Below, one piece after another: positions 1 to 6,894 of a stretch of 9,515 bases of DNA. This stretch comes from CAZIPE01 sp964541305 (GTDB taxonomy: Bacteria > Patescibacteriota > Saccharimonadia > Saccharimonadales > UBA7683): positions 1 through 9,515 of the forward strand of contig CAZIPE010000019.1 in NCBI GenBank assembly GCA_964541305.1, in the 5' to 3' direction. Position 1 is the stretch's first letter. The number at the start of each line of letters is the position of its first letter. The position numbers and the translations under genes were made by a program. A model generated the notes under the pieces. That model saw only the letters and a list, made by a program, of their open reading frames with translations. It was not told the DNA's origin and made no database searches.

Positions 1-22
1 TTTTGTTTAATTTTCTACTCAT
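1..22 (-). CDS. Start of a truncated gene, possible type IV prepilin (first 7 codons)
   Basis: The window ends seven codons into this gene. An ATG at 22-20 is followed by codons for S-R-K-L-N-K. A ribosome site reading AAAGGG lies at 34-29, leaving 6 bases before the ATG. The gene is preceded by its own strong promoter at 66-93 and directly follows pilC. A short basic N-terminus rich in Lys and Arg is what a prepilin leader before a GFTLIE-type cleavage site would look like, and a pilin gene behind the motor operon is a common arrangement. The cleavage site itself would lie outside the window, so the pilin call is inference. That a gene starts here is well supported by promoter, ribosome site and start codon. 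Confidence 0.55.
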
Positions 23-51
23 TCCACACCCTTTCTTATTCTACATTTTCT

Positions 52-63
52 TAATGCTAATGC
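52..63 (-). repeat. Tandem 6-base repeat at the predicted transcript start
   Basis: Two perfect adjacent copies of GCATTA (TAATGC on the plus strand, 52-57 and 58-63) begin two bases past the -10 hexamer and cover the predicted transcript start. They may be a short operator or chance in AT-rich DNA. Confidence 0.35.
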
Positions 64-65
64 TT

Positions 66-93
66 ATTATAGCCGTAGTGTCAGCTGTGTCAA
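66..93 (-). promoter_or_regulatory. Consensus sigma-70 promoter for the gene downstream of pilC
   Basis: On the minus strand TTGACA (93-88) and TATAAT (71-66) are separated by 16 bases; both hexamers match the housekeeping consensus perfectly. The -35 begins 7 bases after the pilC stop codon. The predicted transcript start is near 59, giving a leader of about 37 bases before the ATG at 22. The -35 overlaps one of two direct copies of TGACAC (92-87 and 83-78, period 9), which could be a regulator site. This indicates strong expression of the next gene, independent of the motor operon. Confidence 0.8.
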
Positions 94-100
94 TAGTTTT

Positions 101-1312
101 TTATGCCGAGAGGTTATCACCTACCAAGTTATACACAGGCAATAATATAGCCATGACAATACCCCCCACCACAATGGCCAGAAACACCATCAAAATTGGT
201 TCAATTATAGTACTAATGTTTTTAATTTTGTTATCAAGTTCGTTCTCATAGTAAACTGCTGTTTTGTTCATCATGTCATCAATTGCACCAGATTGCTCAC
301 CAATGCTTAACATCTGCGGTACAAGCGCCAGGAACGTAGGCTCCTTCGATAGCGCCGAGGAGAGCGCCTTACCACCCTTTACCTTCTCCGCTGCACGATC
401 AATCGCATCAGTAACATACAAGTTATCTACCGCTCTACCTGTAATACGTAGCATCTCAAGCATCGGTACACCACTTTGCAGTAGAGTTGCCCCCGTGCGC
501 GAGAAGCGTGCCATGTAGAGCTTTCTGAATAAATCACCGAAGAGTGGTATCTTCAGTTTTATTTGATCGACAACACGCTGTCCAGGGCCTGTGCGAACCC
601 ACTTGCTCCCAAAGAATATGACAAATCCTGCTGTAATGGGTATTAACCACCAAAAGTTAATCATGAACTTAGCAACGGCAATTAGAATAGCTGTCAAAAA
701 CGGAAGTTCTTTGTTGAAATCGTTATACAGAAGCTCAATTTGTGGAACTACAGTTGTAAGCAAGAACACCACCACTGCACCAATGACAAACAAGACTATG
801 AGTGGGTATATTAAGGCGCCTCGAATCTTACTCAGCATCTCGGCGTCTTTTTCTTGTTGAGTGGCGATTCTATCGAGTGCTTGGTCGAGCGTACCCGAAG
901 ATTCACCAGCGGCTACGAGTGCGACGTACACTTCGTTAAATATTTTTGGGTGCTTTGCGAGTGAATCCGCTAGCGTAGTTCCACCCTCTACTGAACTAAT
1001 GATTTGCTGAACGATAATTGCAAGCGGCTTACTGTTGGTCTGACCGGCAACCGTATGAAGACTCTGTGTAAGCGGAAGTCCTGCGTTAATAAGTGTGGCG
1101 AGTTGTCGAGTAAATATAATCCTATCTTTGGAGCTGACTCTATTGCTAAAGCGAGCGAACAGCCCTGTTGCTTCATTCTTCATTTCTATCTTGAGCGGAC
1201 TTAGCCCCTGACTGAGTAGCACTTTAGCGGCCGCACCTTCAGATTCAGCCTCAACCAGACCGGATGAGGTTTTCCCTTGGGCGTTCTTTGCTGTGTAGGT
1301 AAAGCTGAGCAT
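101..1312 (-). CDS. pilC: Type IV pilus inner-membrane platform protein PilC
   Basis: This is the polytopic platform protein on which the PilB and PilT ATPases act to add or remove pilin subunits. At 403 residues it has the usual family length. Two T2SSF (GspF) domains can be seen, roughly residues 65-190 and 268-391, with the internal duplication marked by GESSG at 136-140 and GEQSG at 338-342. Hydrophobic segments lie near 168-190, 219-237 and 371-394. The N-terminal stretch beginning FTYTAKNAQGK is typical of the family. The ATG lies one base after the pilT stop, with GAGAGG at 1323-1318 as ribosome site inside the end of pilT, so translation is probably coupled. It has no cysteine. It is the last gene of the cluster before a new promoter. 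Confidence 0.96.
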   Translation of the reverse strand: MLSFTYTAKNAQGKTSSGLVEAESEGAAAKVLLSQGLSPLKIEMKNEATGLFARFSNRVSSKDRIIFTRQLATLINAGLPLTQSLHTVAGQTNSKPLAIIVQQIISSVEGGTTLADSLAKHPKIFNEVYVALVAAGESSGTLDQALDRIATQQEKDAEMLSKIRGALIYPLIVLFVIGAVVVFLLTTVVPQIELLYNDFNKELPFLTAILIAVAKFMINFWWLIPITAGFVIFFGSKWVRTGPGQRVVDQIKLKIPLFGDLFRKLYMARFSRTGATLLQSGVPMLEMLRITGRAVDNLYVTDAIDRAAEKVKGGKALSSALSKEPTFLALVPQMLSIGEQSGAIDDMMNKTAVYYENELDNKIKNISTIIEPILMVFLAIVVGGIVMAILLPVYNLVGDNLSA

Positions 1313-1313
1313 A

Positions 1314-2381
1314 TTAGCCTCTCATAAGCCTTTCAAATTCATCCAGATCAACCGCAAACATTCGCGCATCGTCATAGGTAATTGTTCCACTTTTTATGAG
1401 GCTGATAAGGGTGCGATCCATCGACTGCATACCGTGGTCTGCGCCCGTTTGAATAACGGCATCGAGCTGGTGGCTTTTACCTTCACGAACGATGTTTCTG
1501 ACGGCGTTAGTAACTACCAGTACCTCGGCTGCTGCAACGCGCCCACCACCTATTTTTGGCACCAAACGCTGAGAACAAATTGCCATAAGCATGTTAGAAA
1601 GCTGTGAACGAATCTGAGGTTGTTGATGAGGTGGAAAGACATCAATCATACGATCGATACTTTGAGCAGCCGAATTAGTGTGAAGTGTTGCAAATACAAG
1701 GTGACCTGTCTCAGCAATGGTAATCGCAGCAGCAATTGTTTCTAGATCGCGCATTTCACCAATCAATACGACATCGGGGTCTTGGCGCAAGCTCGAACGA
1801 AGAGCTGCGCTAAATGAGTACGTATCGTAATGTACCTCTCTTTGCACTACCACCGATCGTTTAGATCTGTGCATAAATTCAACTGGGTCTTCTATGGTAA
1901 TAATGTGTGCTGCGCGCTCAGAGTTAATTTTATCTACTAAGGCAGCCAGCGTTGTAGATTTACCAGATCCAGTTGGCCCTGTTACGAGAACAAGACCACG
2001 AGGAAAATCAGCAAAACTATTGATGACATTTGGTAAACCGAGTTCTTCTACACTCAGTAGCTCGTTAGGAATCAAACGCATCGCTGCGGCTAGGTTACCT
2101 CTTTCGTGAAAGGCATTTACTCGAAAACGACCGTAGTTCCCAAATGAAAAGCTAAAATCAAATTCTTTATCTTTGAGTAAAATCTTCTTCTGCTCATCAT
2201 CAAGAATTGAAAATACAAGCTTTTCAACACCTTCCTCGTTTAGCACTCCGACATCTTGTACCGGCTTTAACGCACCGTCAATGCGTAGCATCGGGGGCAA
2301 ACCAACTTGAATATGTAGGTCAGAGCCCTTGCTGGTCACCACCTGTTCGAGTAAATTTTCTATTTGTATCACTTCGGCCAT
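1314..2381 (-). CDS. pilT: Type IV pilus retraction ATPase PilT
   Basis: PilT is the cytoplasmic hexameric ATPase that powers pilus depolymerisation and hence twitching and DNA uptake. The 355-residue protein has the full set of motifs: Walker A GPTGSGKST at 135-143, Asp box ITIEDPVEF at 161-169, Walker B VVLIGEMRD at 204-212 and His box GHLVFATLHTNSA at 226-238. AVRNIVREGK at 293-302 corresponds to the AIRNLIRE signature that separates PilT from PilB-type extension ATPases. It begins with ATG 11 bases after the pilB stop, behind a strong ribosome site (AAAGGGGTGG, 2392-2383) complementary to an extended part of the 16S rRNA 3' end. All catalytic boxes are intact, so retraction should be functional. 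Confidence 0.97.
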   Translation of the reverse strand: MAEVIQIENLLEQVVTSKGSDLHIQVGLPPMLRIDGALKPVQDVGVLNEEGVEKLVFSILDDEQKKILLKDKEFDFSFSFGNYGRFRVNAFHERGNLAAAMRLIPNELLSVEELGLPNVINSFADFPRGLVLVTGPTGSGKSTTLAALVDKINSERAAHIITIEDPVEFMHRSKRSVVVQREVHYDTYSFSAALRSSLRQDPDVVLIGEMRDLETIAAAITIAETGHLVFATLHTNSAAQSIDRMIDVFPPHQQPQIRSQLSNMLMAICSQRLVPKIGGGRVAAAEVLVVTNAVRNIVREGKSHQLDAVIQTGADHGMQSMDRTLISLIKSGTITYDDARMFAVDLDEFERLMRG

Positions 2382-2392
2382 ACCACCCCTTT

Positions 2393-4204
2393 CTAAGAGT
2401 TATCAGCTGCGGTGACCCTGTTCACTTCGTCTAGTGTGGTCATACCATTTATTGCTTTTAGATAACCGTCTTCTCTCATTGTAATCATTCCCCGTTCCAT
2501 TGCTTTACTCTTGATCTCGTTCTGTGATGCTCGAGCAAGAATCATCTCTTGAATTTGCTCGTTCACGTCAATCACTTCGTAAAGTCCAATTTGACCATGA
2601 TACCCCCCAGGTGCCTGTGACGTATCTTTGCCTTGCTTTAAAGTATAAGCGTTTTGGGTAGCAAGTGGCAAGTGCTCGTATCCAAGATCTTTAGTGGCCT
2701 TTTCGGCATCTGTTTCGTTTTGTGGTAATAAACGTGCCAAAGTTGAGTGGATTGACTCGACCTCCACCTTATCGGCTTGAATGGGAGTATTTTCTTCTCC
2801 GACACGCCTGACCAAGCGTTGACCAATGATAGTATTAACTGTTGATGCAATTAAAAAAGGCTCAATACCCATATCAAGAAGTCTTGGTAGAACGCCCGCA
2901 GCCGAATTAGTGTGCAGAGTTGAGAAAACTAAATGTCCAGTAAGAGCGGCTTGTACTGCCAGATCAGCGGTTTCCTTATCGCGAATCTCACCCACCAACA
3001 CAACATCGGGATCCTGACGCAAGATTGAACGCAGGCCATTTGCAAAGGTTAAGCCAACATCAGGATTAACCTGAATTTGGTTAACGCCCTCCATTTTGTA
3101 TTCAACGGGATCTTCAAGAGTTACTATATTAATGCTGTCGTTCTTTATCTCTTGAATAAGAGCATACAGACTAGTAGATTTACCCGAACCTGTTGGACCA
3201 CTCGCAAGCACCATACCATTCGGGCGCTTAAGACCCTTTCTGATAGCTCTGAGGCTTCGCCCCACATACCCAAGGTCTTTGAGCTTAAAGCTAGTGCTAG
3301 ACTTATCGAGAATACGAATAATCACTTGTTCACCCCATACAACCGGTGAGATTGCGATGCGTAGATCGGCGTTTCGCTGAGATATACGCACCGTAAATTG
3401 ACCGTCTTGAGGCACCCTATGTTCGTCAATTTTAAGATTTGAAAGAATTTTGACACGCGAGATAAGCGCAGGCTCAATTGTTTTAGGTAGTTTCATTATT
3501 TCACGCAACACGCCATCAACCCTACACCTAATGCGTAGTGATGTTTCTAGCGGTTCAATGTGGATATCTGACGCACGAGAACGGATAGCATATTCTAAGA
3601 TAGTGCTTAGTGCGCGACTGATTGGAGAATCTTGAACAATTGTTGTTATATCTTCGTTTTTGGTTCTACGCGAACCTTTCTTTTCGTTGAGTGATTCATT
3701 AAGCTCTGATTGCAGCTGATCATCTACCGAAGTAATTGCTTCTGAGACGCCTTCTTGCAAATTTGTATTGTACTGTTCAAGAATATGACGAATCCCCTCT
3801 TCGCTTGCCATATAGACTTTAAGCGGGCGACCTACTTTGTTAGAGATAAAGTCGACTGCCTGGACGTTATTGGGGTCGAGCATAGCAATCGCTAAACGAT
3901 GTTCGGTATCGCCCATCGGAACCGCCATAAAACGCTCAGCAACGTCCACAGGAAGAAGATTCAGAACCATAGGGCTAACCTTAGAGGCAATAAGATTAAC
4001 ATATGGAAATCCCGCGGTAATAGCCATCAACTTTGTTAGCTGTTCATTAGTAACAGCTTTTTGTTGTAAAAGATGTGCGAAAAATGGTTGATGTGTTTTT
4101 AATGCCTCATTCTTAAGTGATGCTAGTTTATCGGTATCTACTAGTTTCTCGCTTACAAGCAACTGCTCTAATTTTTTTTGGTTCTCTTCAGATAAAACGC
4201 TCAA
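2393..4204 (-). CDS. pilB: Type IV pilus extension ATPase PilB
   Basis: PilB is the cytoplasmic ATPase driving pilin polymerisation on PilC. The 603-residue protein has an N-terminal T2SSE_N-like region (about 1-150), a charged linker (about 160-190) and the secretion ATPase core: Walker A GPTGSGKST at 336-344, Asp box TLEDPVEY at 362-369, Walker B VVLVGEIRD at 401-409 and His box GHLVFSTLHTNSA at 423-435. The translation start is TTG (4204-4202), chosen because AAGGAG at 4215-4210 sits 5 bases upstream and the next in-frame Met is residue 60, inside the N-domain. The four-cysteine zinc site normally found near 465-540 is missing: the only cysteine is C227. The N-domain also lacks clear glycines of a c-di-GMP-binding MshEN motif. 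It follows the small membrane-protein gene by 17 bases. Confidence 0.96.
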   Translation of the reverse strand: MSVLSEENQKKLEQLLVSEKLVDTDKLASLKNEALKTHQPFFAHLLQQKAVTNEQLTKLMAITAGFPYVNLIASKVSPMVLNLLPVDVAERFMAVPMGDTEHRLAIAMLDPNNVQAVDFISNKVGRPLKVYMASEEGIRHILEQYNTNLQEGVSEAITSVDDQLQSELNESLNEKKGSRRTKNEDITTIVQDSPISRALSTILEYAIRSRASDIHIEPLETSLRIRCRVDGVLREIMKLPKTIEPALISRVKILSNLKIDEHRVPQDGQFTVRISQRNADLRIAISPVVWGEQVIIRILDKSSTSFKLKDLGYVGRSLRAIRKGLKRPNGMVLASGPTGSGKSTSLYALIQEIKNDSINIVTLEDPVEYKMEGVNQIQVNPDVGLTFANGLRSILRQDPDVVLVGEIRDKETADLAVQAALTGHLVFSTLHTNSAAGVLPRLLDMGIEPFLIASTVNTIIGQRLVRRVGEENTPIQADKVEVESIHSTLARLLPQNETDAEKATKDLGYEHLPLATQNAYTLKQGKDTSQAPGGYHGQIGLYEVIDVNEQIQEMILARASQNEIKSKAMERGMITMREDGYLKAINGMTTLDEVNRVTAADNS

Positions 4205-4215
4205 GCCGTCTCCTT
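4202..4215 (-). promoter_or_regulatory. Ribosome binding site that fixes a TTG start for pilB
   Basis: AAGGAG (4215-4210) followed by ACGGC and TTG (4204-4202). No ATG or GTG lies at suitable spacing in this frame, and the codons that follow immediately encode the expected helical N-domain, so the non-ATG start is preferred. Confidence 0.75.
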
Positions 4216-4221
4216 GCAGTC

Positions 4222-4464
4222 TTAGTTTGTAAACGGCGTCTCGTTGGCCTTTGATCCTCCTTTTATTTCGACGGTGGGATCAATGCTATTATCGTTAAAG
4301 ATTCGTGAATCTGGTGCGGGGAAGCTACCTTGGATAGACGTAACCTGTTCTACTTCTACGGGGTCATTCTGTGGTTTCCCAATTAGTGTGTTTGCAATAA
4401 AATAAGAAATTATTGCTGAAAATGCAGCTATGAGGATAATAGCGGCGATATCATTTTTCTTCAT
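4222..4464 (-). CDS. Small single-helix membrane protein in the pilP position
   Basis: I do not recognise an 80-residue family with certainty. A short basic N-terminus (MKKND) is followed by one hydrophobic helix at about 6-28, then about 50 polar residues rich in Pro, Asp and Asn that would face outside. There is no lipobox cysteine and no room for the beta domain of PilP, so it is not an ordinary PilP although it holds the place after pilO. The ATG overlaps the pilO stop as ATGA (4464-4461), and AAGGAG lies 9 bases upstream, so it is translationally coupled to pilO. Real coding is supported by the ribosome site, the overlap and tight packing before pilB. A role in the PilMNO alignment complex is inference from position. 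Confidence 0.8.
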   Translation of the reverse strand: MKKNDIAAIILIAAFSAIISYFIANTLIGKPQNDPVEVEQVTSIQGSFPAPDSRIFNDNSIDPTVEIKGGSKANETPFTN

Positions 4465-5090
4465 TGTATTTTACTCCTTGAAACATCCAGATTGCGCGTA
4501 GGTTGATAATACGTTACAGCTTGAATGCTTGCCTCAAGATCTGTATTTGTGCCCGAATAAGTTACATTTTTTATTGAAATTGGTCGAATACTAGTCTCTA
4601 ACAGTTGGATGTAAGAGGTGATTCTATCATAACCACCCTTTACGCGCAGCGAAATCGGAATCTCAACTGGTGCAGATGTGTTGGAGTTTGGTATCGAATT
4701 AGCTGAATCGTCTGCGCCCACCGAACCACTGAAATTTACATTAGCACGCTGAGCAAGAGATTCCATCGAACTTGCCAGAGCCGCATAATCATAGTTTGGC
4801 GGTAATGCATGAAGTATAATTTTCGAGTTCGTAGAGGAGCTCTTATCAAGCTCTGCAAACTGACCCTTGAGGGAGTTCAAATTATCCAAGTTAGATTGCA
4901 GGCCATCGCGTGCGGTTGTTTTAGCGGCAATTACCCTTTCATTATAGCTTTTACGTTCCCACAAAAAACGTATTGATACCACACTAAACGCCACAAGAAC
5001 TGAACCAATAGCTACAGAAATAAAAACCGTAGAATTTGCCTTTAGAATCCTTTCTCTGTGGTTTGTGCTCTTATTAGTCTTGGTGCTCAT
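4461..5090 (-). CDS. pilO: Type IV pilus alignment protein PilO
   Basis: PilO is a one-helix membrane protein that pairs with PilN and links the motor to the rest of the pilus machine. The 209-residue product has a polar cytoplasmic start, a transmembrane helix at about 21-41, a helical coiled-coil-like stretch at 45-90 and a region at 93-120 (LHALPPNYDYAALASSM onward) that matches the usual PilO pattern before the ferredoxin-like fold. A low-complexity Ser/Asn/Pro linker occupies about 126-141, and the beta-rich end includes ISLRVKGGYDRITSYIQLLE. Start and pilN stop overlap as ATGA (5090-5087) with AAGGAG just upstream, so the two are coupled. Sequence similarity in this family is low; the call rests on architecture plus position. 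Confidence 0.88.
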   Translation of the reverse strand: MSTKTNKSTNHRERILKANSTVFISVAIGSVLVAFSVVSIRFLWERKSYNERVIAAKTTARDGLQSNLDNLNSLKGQFAELDKSSSTNSKIILHALPPNYDYAALASSMESLAQRANVNFSGSVGADDSANSIPNSNTSAPVEIPISLRVKGGYDRITSYIQLLETSIRPISIKNVTYSGTNTDLEASIQAVTYYQPTRNLDVSRSKIQ

Positions 5091-5788
5091 TGTTGCTCCT
5101 TAGGGGCTTGAGTTGCTACGAATGGTTTTGCTGTAGGAATAATAAGCTCTTTAGAGGCAGCGTCAACGGATAATTTTATATCTTTTATAGATTCATTGAA
5201 CATTATTGGATTAACGAGAAAATCTACTTGGAAGTTTACACTCCTATTTCCTGCTGTAGACTCTGCACGTCCGAGACTGCTGAAAACTACTTTTGAAAAA
5301 GGTTTTATTTTTTGCTTTGCATCACCTTGAGTATAGGTTAGCTCAGCACTCTTTATGTTATTTGCAAGCACATTTGACTGTTTAAGGTCATCCGTTGCTC
5401 CTCGCAGAGTTAGCATGCCCGTATTAAGATTCAGCGTCACCTCGCTATACGCAACAGAGCGTGGGGTGAATCCTTTAATGTAGGTAAACACCCGAGAAGA
5501 TATATTCTTTGAACTTTGTAGGGCTGGCAATTGCTCTAGCGCACCTTGTACCGTAACAATTTTGACAGCGTCTGGAACTCCTTTAATCTGTGAAATGGAA
5601 CTATCAATATCTTCCTGTATATTAGCCCGGTGCTGTGGCTGAATTAACTGAACGTATACAAAAAGCAGCACCATCATTGCAATTGCTCCTACAGAAACTA
5701 AGACTGAGGCTATAATCACGGCATGTTTGGTTTGCTGGGCGTGAAGATATTCTCGCTTAACATCTGGTAATAAATTAACTCGCACCAT
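5087..5788 (-). CDS. pilN: Type IV pilus alignment protein PilN
   Basis: PilN is the membrane partner of PilO, and its short cytoplasmic tail binds PilM. The tail motif VNLLP at residues 4-8 corresponds to the conserved INLLP that docks in the PilM groove. A transmembrane helix follows at about 24-48, then a helical stretch and a beta-rich domain at about 105-200 containing VTLNLNTGMLTLRGATDD. At 233 residues it is somewhat longer than the common length of about 180-200, with a hydrophilic C-terminal tail from about 205. The ATG lies 2 bases after the pilM stop, and GGAGGGG inside the end of pilM serves as ribosome site with 7 bases spacing. Confidence 0.92.
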   Translation of the reverse strand: MVRVNLLPDVKREYLHAQQTKHAVIIASVLVSVGAIAMMVLLFVYVQLIQPQHRANIQEDIDSSISQIKGVPDAVKIVTVQGALEQLPALQSSKNISSRVFTYIKGFTPRSVAYSEVTLNLNTGMLTLRGATDDLKQSNVLANNIKSAELTYTQGDAKQKIKPFSKVVFSSLGRAESTAGNRSVNFQVDFLVNPIMFNESIKDIKLSVDAASKELIIPTAKPFVATQAPKEQQ

Positions 5789-5790
5789 TG

Positions 5791-6840
5791 CTATACCCCT
5801 CCCATTGCGAGACCAACCGCGACCGAAAATTGATGATTTACACTCATAAGCTGTTCATGAGCATCACTACCGTAACTCACATTCTGCCAGCTGTTTCCTG
5901 GCAATACAGGTAGATTATTTATTGTCTGTGAAAGATATTGACCAAGACCCGGCAAAACACTCGCCGCACCTGAGGTCGCTACATTATGAATTGGAACGTT
6001 TGGATATCGTGTTCCAAAAAACTTAAGAGACTTTTGAATTTCTGTTGAAACAATATCAATACTAGTAATAAGCGCTCGCGCCACCTGACCCTCTAACTTG
6101 GTGCTATCAAGTCCAAATTTGAAAACAAATTGTTGTGCCTGATTTTCGTCTATATTTAGAGTCTGAACCACCGATCTCAGTAGTGCCTGACCGCCGCTTG
6201 GTATTGAACGCACAAGCCGAGGTGAACCATTATAGGTAATTACAATGTCCGTAGCATATTCACCCATATCAACAATGAGATAAGCATTAGGGTCACCCGT
6301 AGGGGTAAGAGAGCGAGAAATTGCCAGAGAATCTGGCTCGAAAGAGATAACGTTTAATCCGATTGATTCCAGCATGGTAAGGCGTGATTCAGTAAATTTT
6401 TTACTCACACTAGCAAGCAATACTTCCATTTTATCTTTATCAACAGGAGAATCACCCAAGATAGCCCAATCTACCTTCGAATCTTCAGCGGCCATAGGAA
6501 TAAATTGATCTGTTTGATACTTAATGGTACTGCCGAAATCCTGAGGGTTCATTTTTGGAACATCTACCACCGTTACAAAAGTTTTGTTCGATGCTAGACC
6601 AACCGCAACGTTAGTAGTGCTAATGTCAGATTCATTTATAAGTGATTTAATAATTTCAGCTACCTTGGCTTGATCAATTGGTGCATCTGATAGTGCTGTT
6701 TTAACATCAACAGGGGCAGAACCAAACTTTACTAGAGCTGAATTTTCTCCTGTGCCCTTTAATTGAACAATCCGTATTGCCGAGCTTCCTATATCTAGTG
6801 AAAAGAAATCGCCCACCGCGTTAAATATCGTATTTTTCAT
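5791..6840 (-). CDS. pilM: Type IV pilus actin-like assembly protein PilM
   Basis: PilM is a cytoplasmic actin/FtsA-fold protein that binds the PilN tail and connects the alignment complex to the ATPases. In the 349-residue product the nucleotide-binding motifs are visible: phosphate-1 loop LDIGSSAIRIVQL at 15-27, phosphate-2 loop IVDMGEYATDIVI at 189-201 and the adenosine-motif region at 287-303 (VATSGAASVLPGLGQYL). Length is normal for the family. The ATG has no Shine-Dalgarno sequence, unlike most other genes here, and a promoter-like element sits only 10 bases upstream, which suggests a nearly leaderless mRNA. It is the first gene of the seven-gene motor cluster. Confidence 0.96.
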   Translation of the reverse strand: MKNTIFNAVGDFFSLDIGSSAIRIVQLKGTGENSALVKFGSAPVDVKTALSDAPIDQAKVAEIIKSLINESDISTTNVAVGLASNKTFVTVVDVPKMNPQDFGSTIKYQTDQFIPMAAEDSKVDWAILGDSPVDKDKMEVLLASVSKKFTESRLTMLESIGLNVISFEPDSLAISRSLTPTGDPNAYLIVDMGEYATDIVITYNGSPRLVRSIPSGGQALLRSVVQTLNIDENQAQQFVFKFGLDSTKLEGQVARALITSIDIVSTEIQKSLKFFGTRYPNVPIHNVATSGAASVLPGLGQYLSQTINNLPVLPGNSWQNVSYGSDAHEQLMSVNHQFSVAVGLAMGGV

Positions 6841-6864
6841 GCTTATTTAAAGTGTAGCATAAGC
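6841..6864. repeat. Inverted repeat touching the pilM start codon
   Basis: GCTTAT (6841-6846) and ATAAGC (6859-6864) form a perfect 6-base inverted repeat with 12 bases between. It borders the pilM ATG and encloses the putative -10 hexamer. It could be an operator or a small hairpin; there is no T-run that would make it a terminator of the upstream gene. Confidence 0.4.
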
Positions 6865-6879
6865 GTTTTATTGATGCAA
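6851..6879 (-). promoter_or_regulatory. Candidate extended -10 promoter for the pilM operon
   Basis: On the minus strand TTGCAT (6879-6874) is followed after 17 bases by TACACT (6856-6851), preceded by TGC, giving an extended -10 of the TGN type. The -35 matches only three of six consensus bases and the -10 four of six. The -10 ends 10 bases before the pilM ATG, so a transcript would start about 3 to 4 bases ahead of it, which agrees with the absence of a ribosome site. Confidence 0.5.
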
Positions 6880-6894
6880 AACAAATAGTGTCTT

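Noticed and set aside
3..251. Plus-strand 82-codon ORF with hydrophobic residues
   Set aside because: It lies antisense to the end of pilC and the promoter region; its hydrophobic look comes from the complement of the last PilC membrane helix, and it has no ribosome site.
988..1176. Minus-strand 62-codon ORF in another frame of pilC
   Set aside because: It is wholly inside a confident gene and has no domain or ribosome site.
4222..4464. Calling the small protein PilP
   Set aside because: It lacks a lipobox cysteine and the beta domain of PilP; only the position agrees.
4461..5090. Possible alternative genetic code (TGA as Gly)
   Set aside because: TGA serves as the natural stop of pilN and pilO at coupled ATGA overlaps, and no gene needs TGA read-through to be complete.
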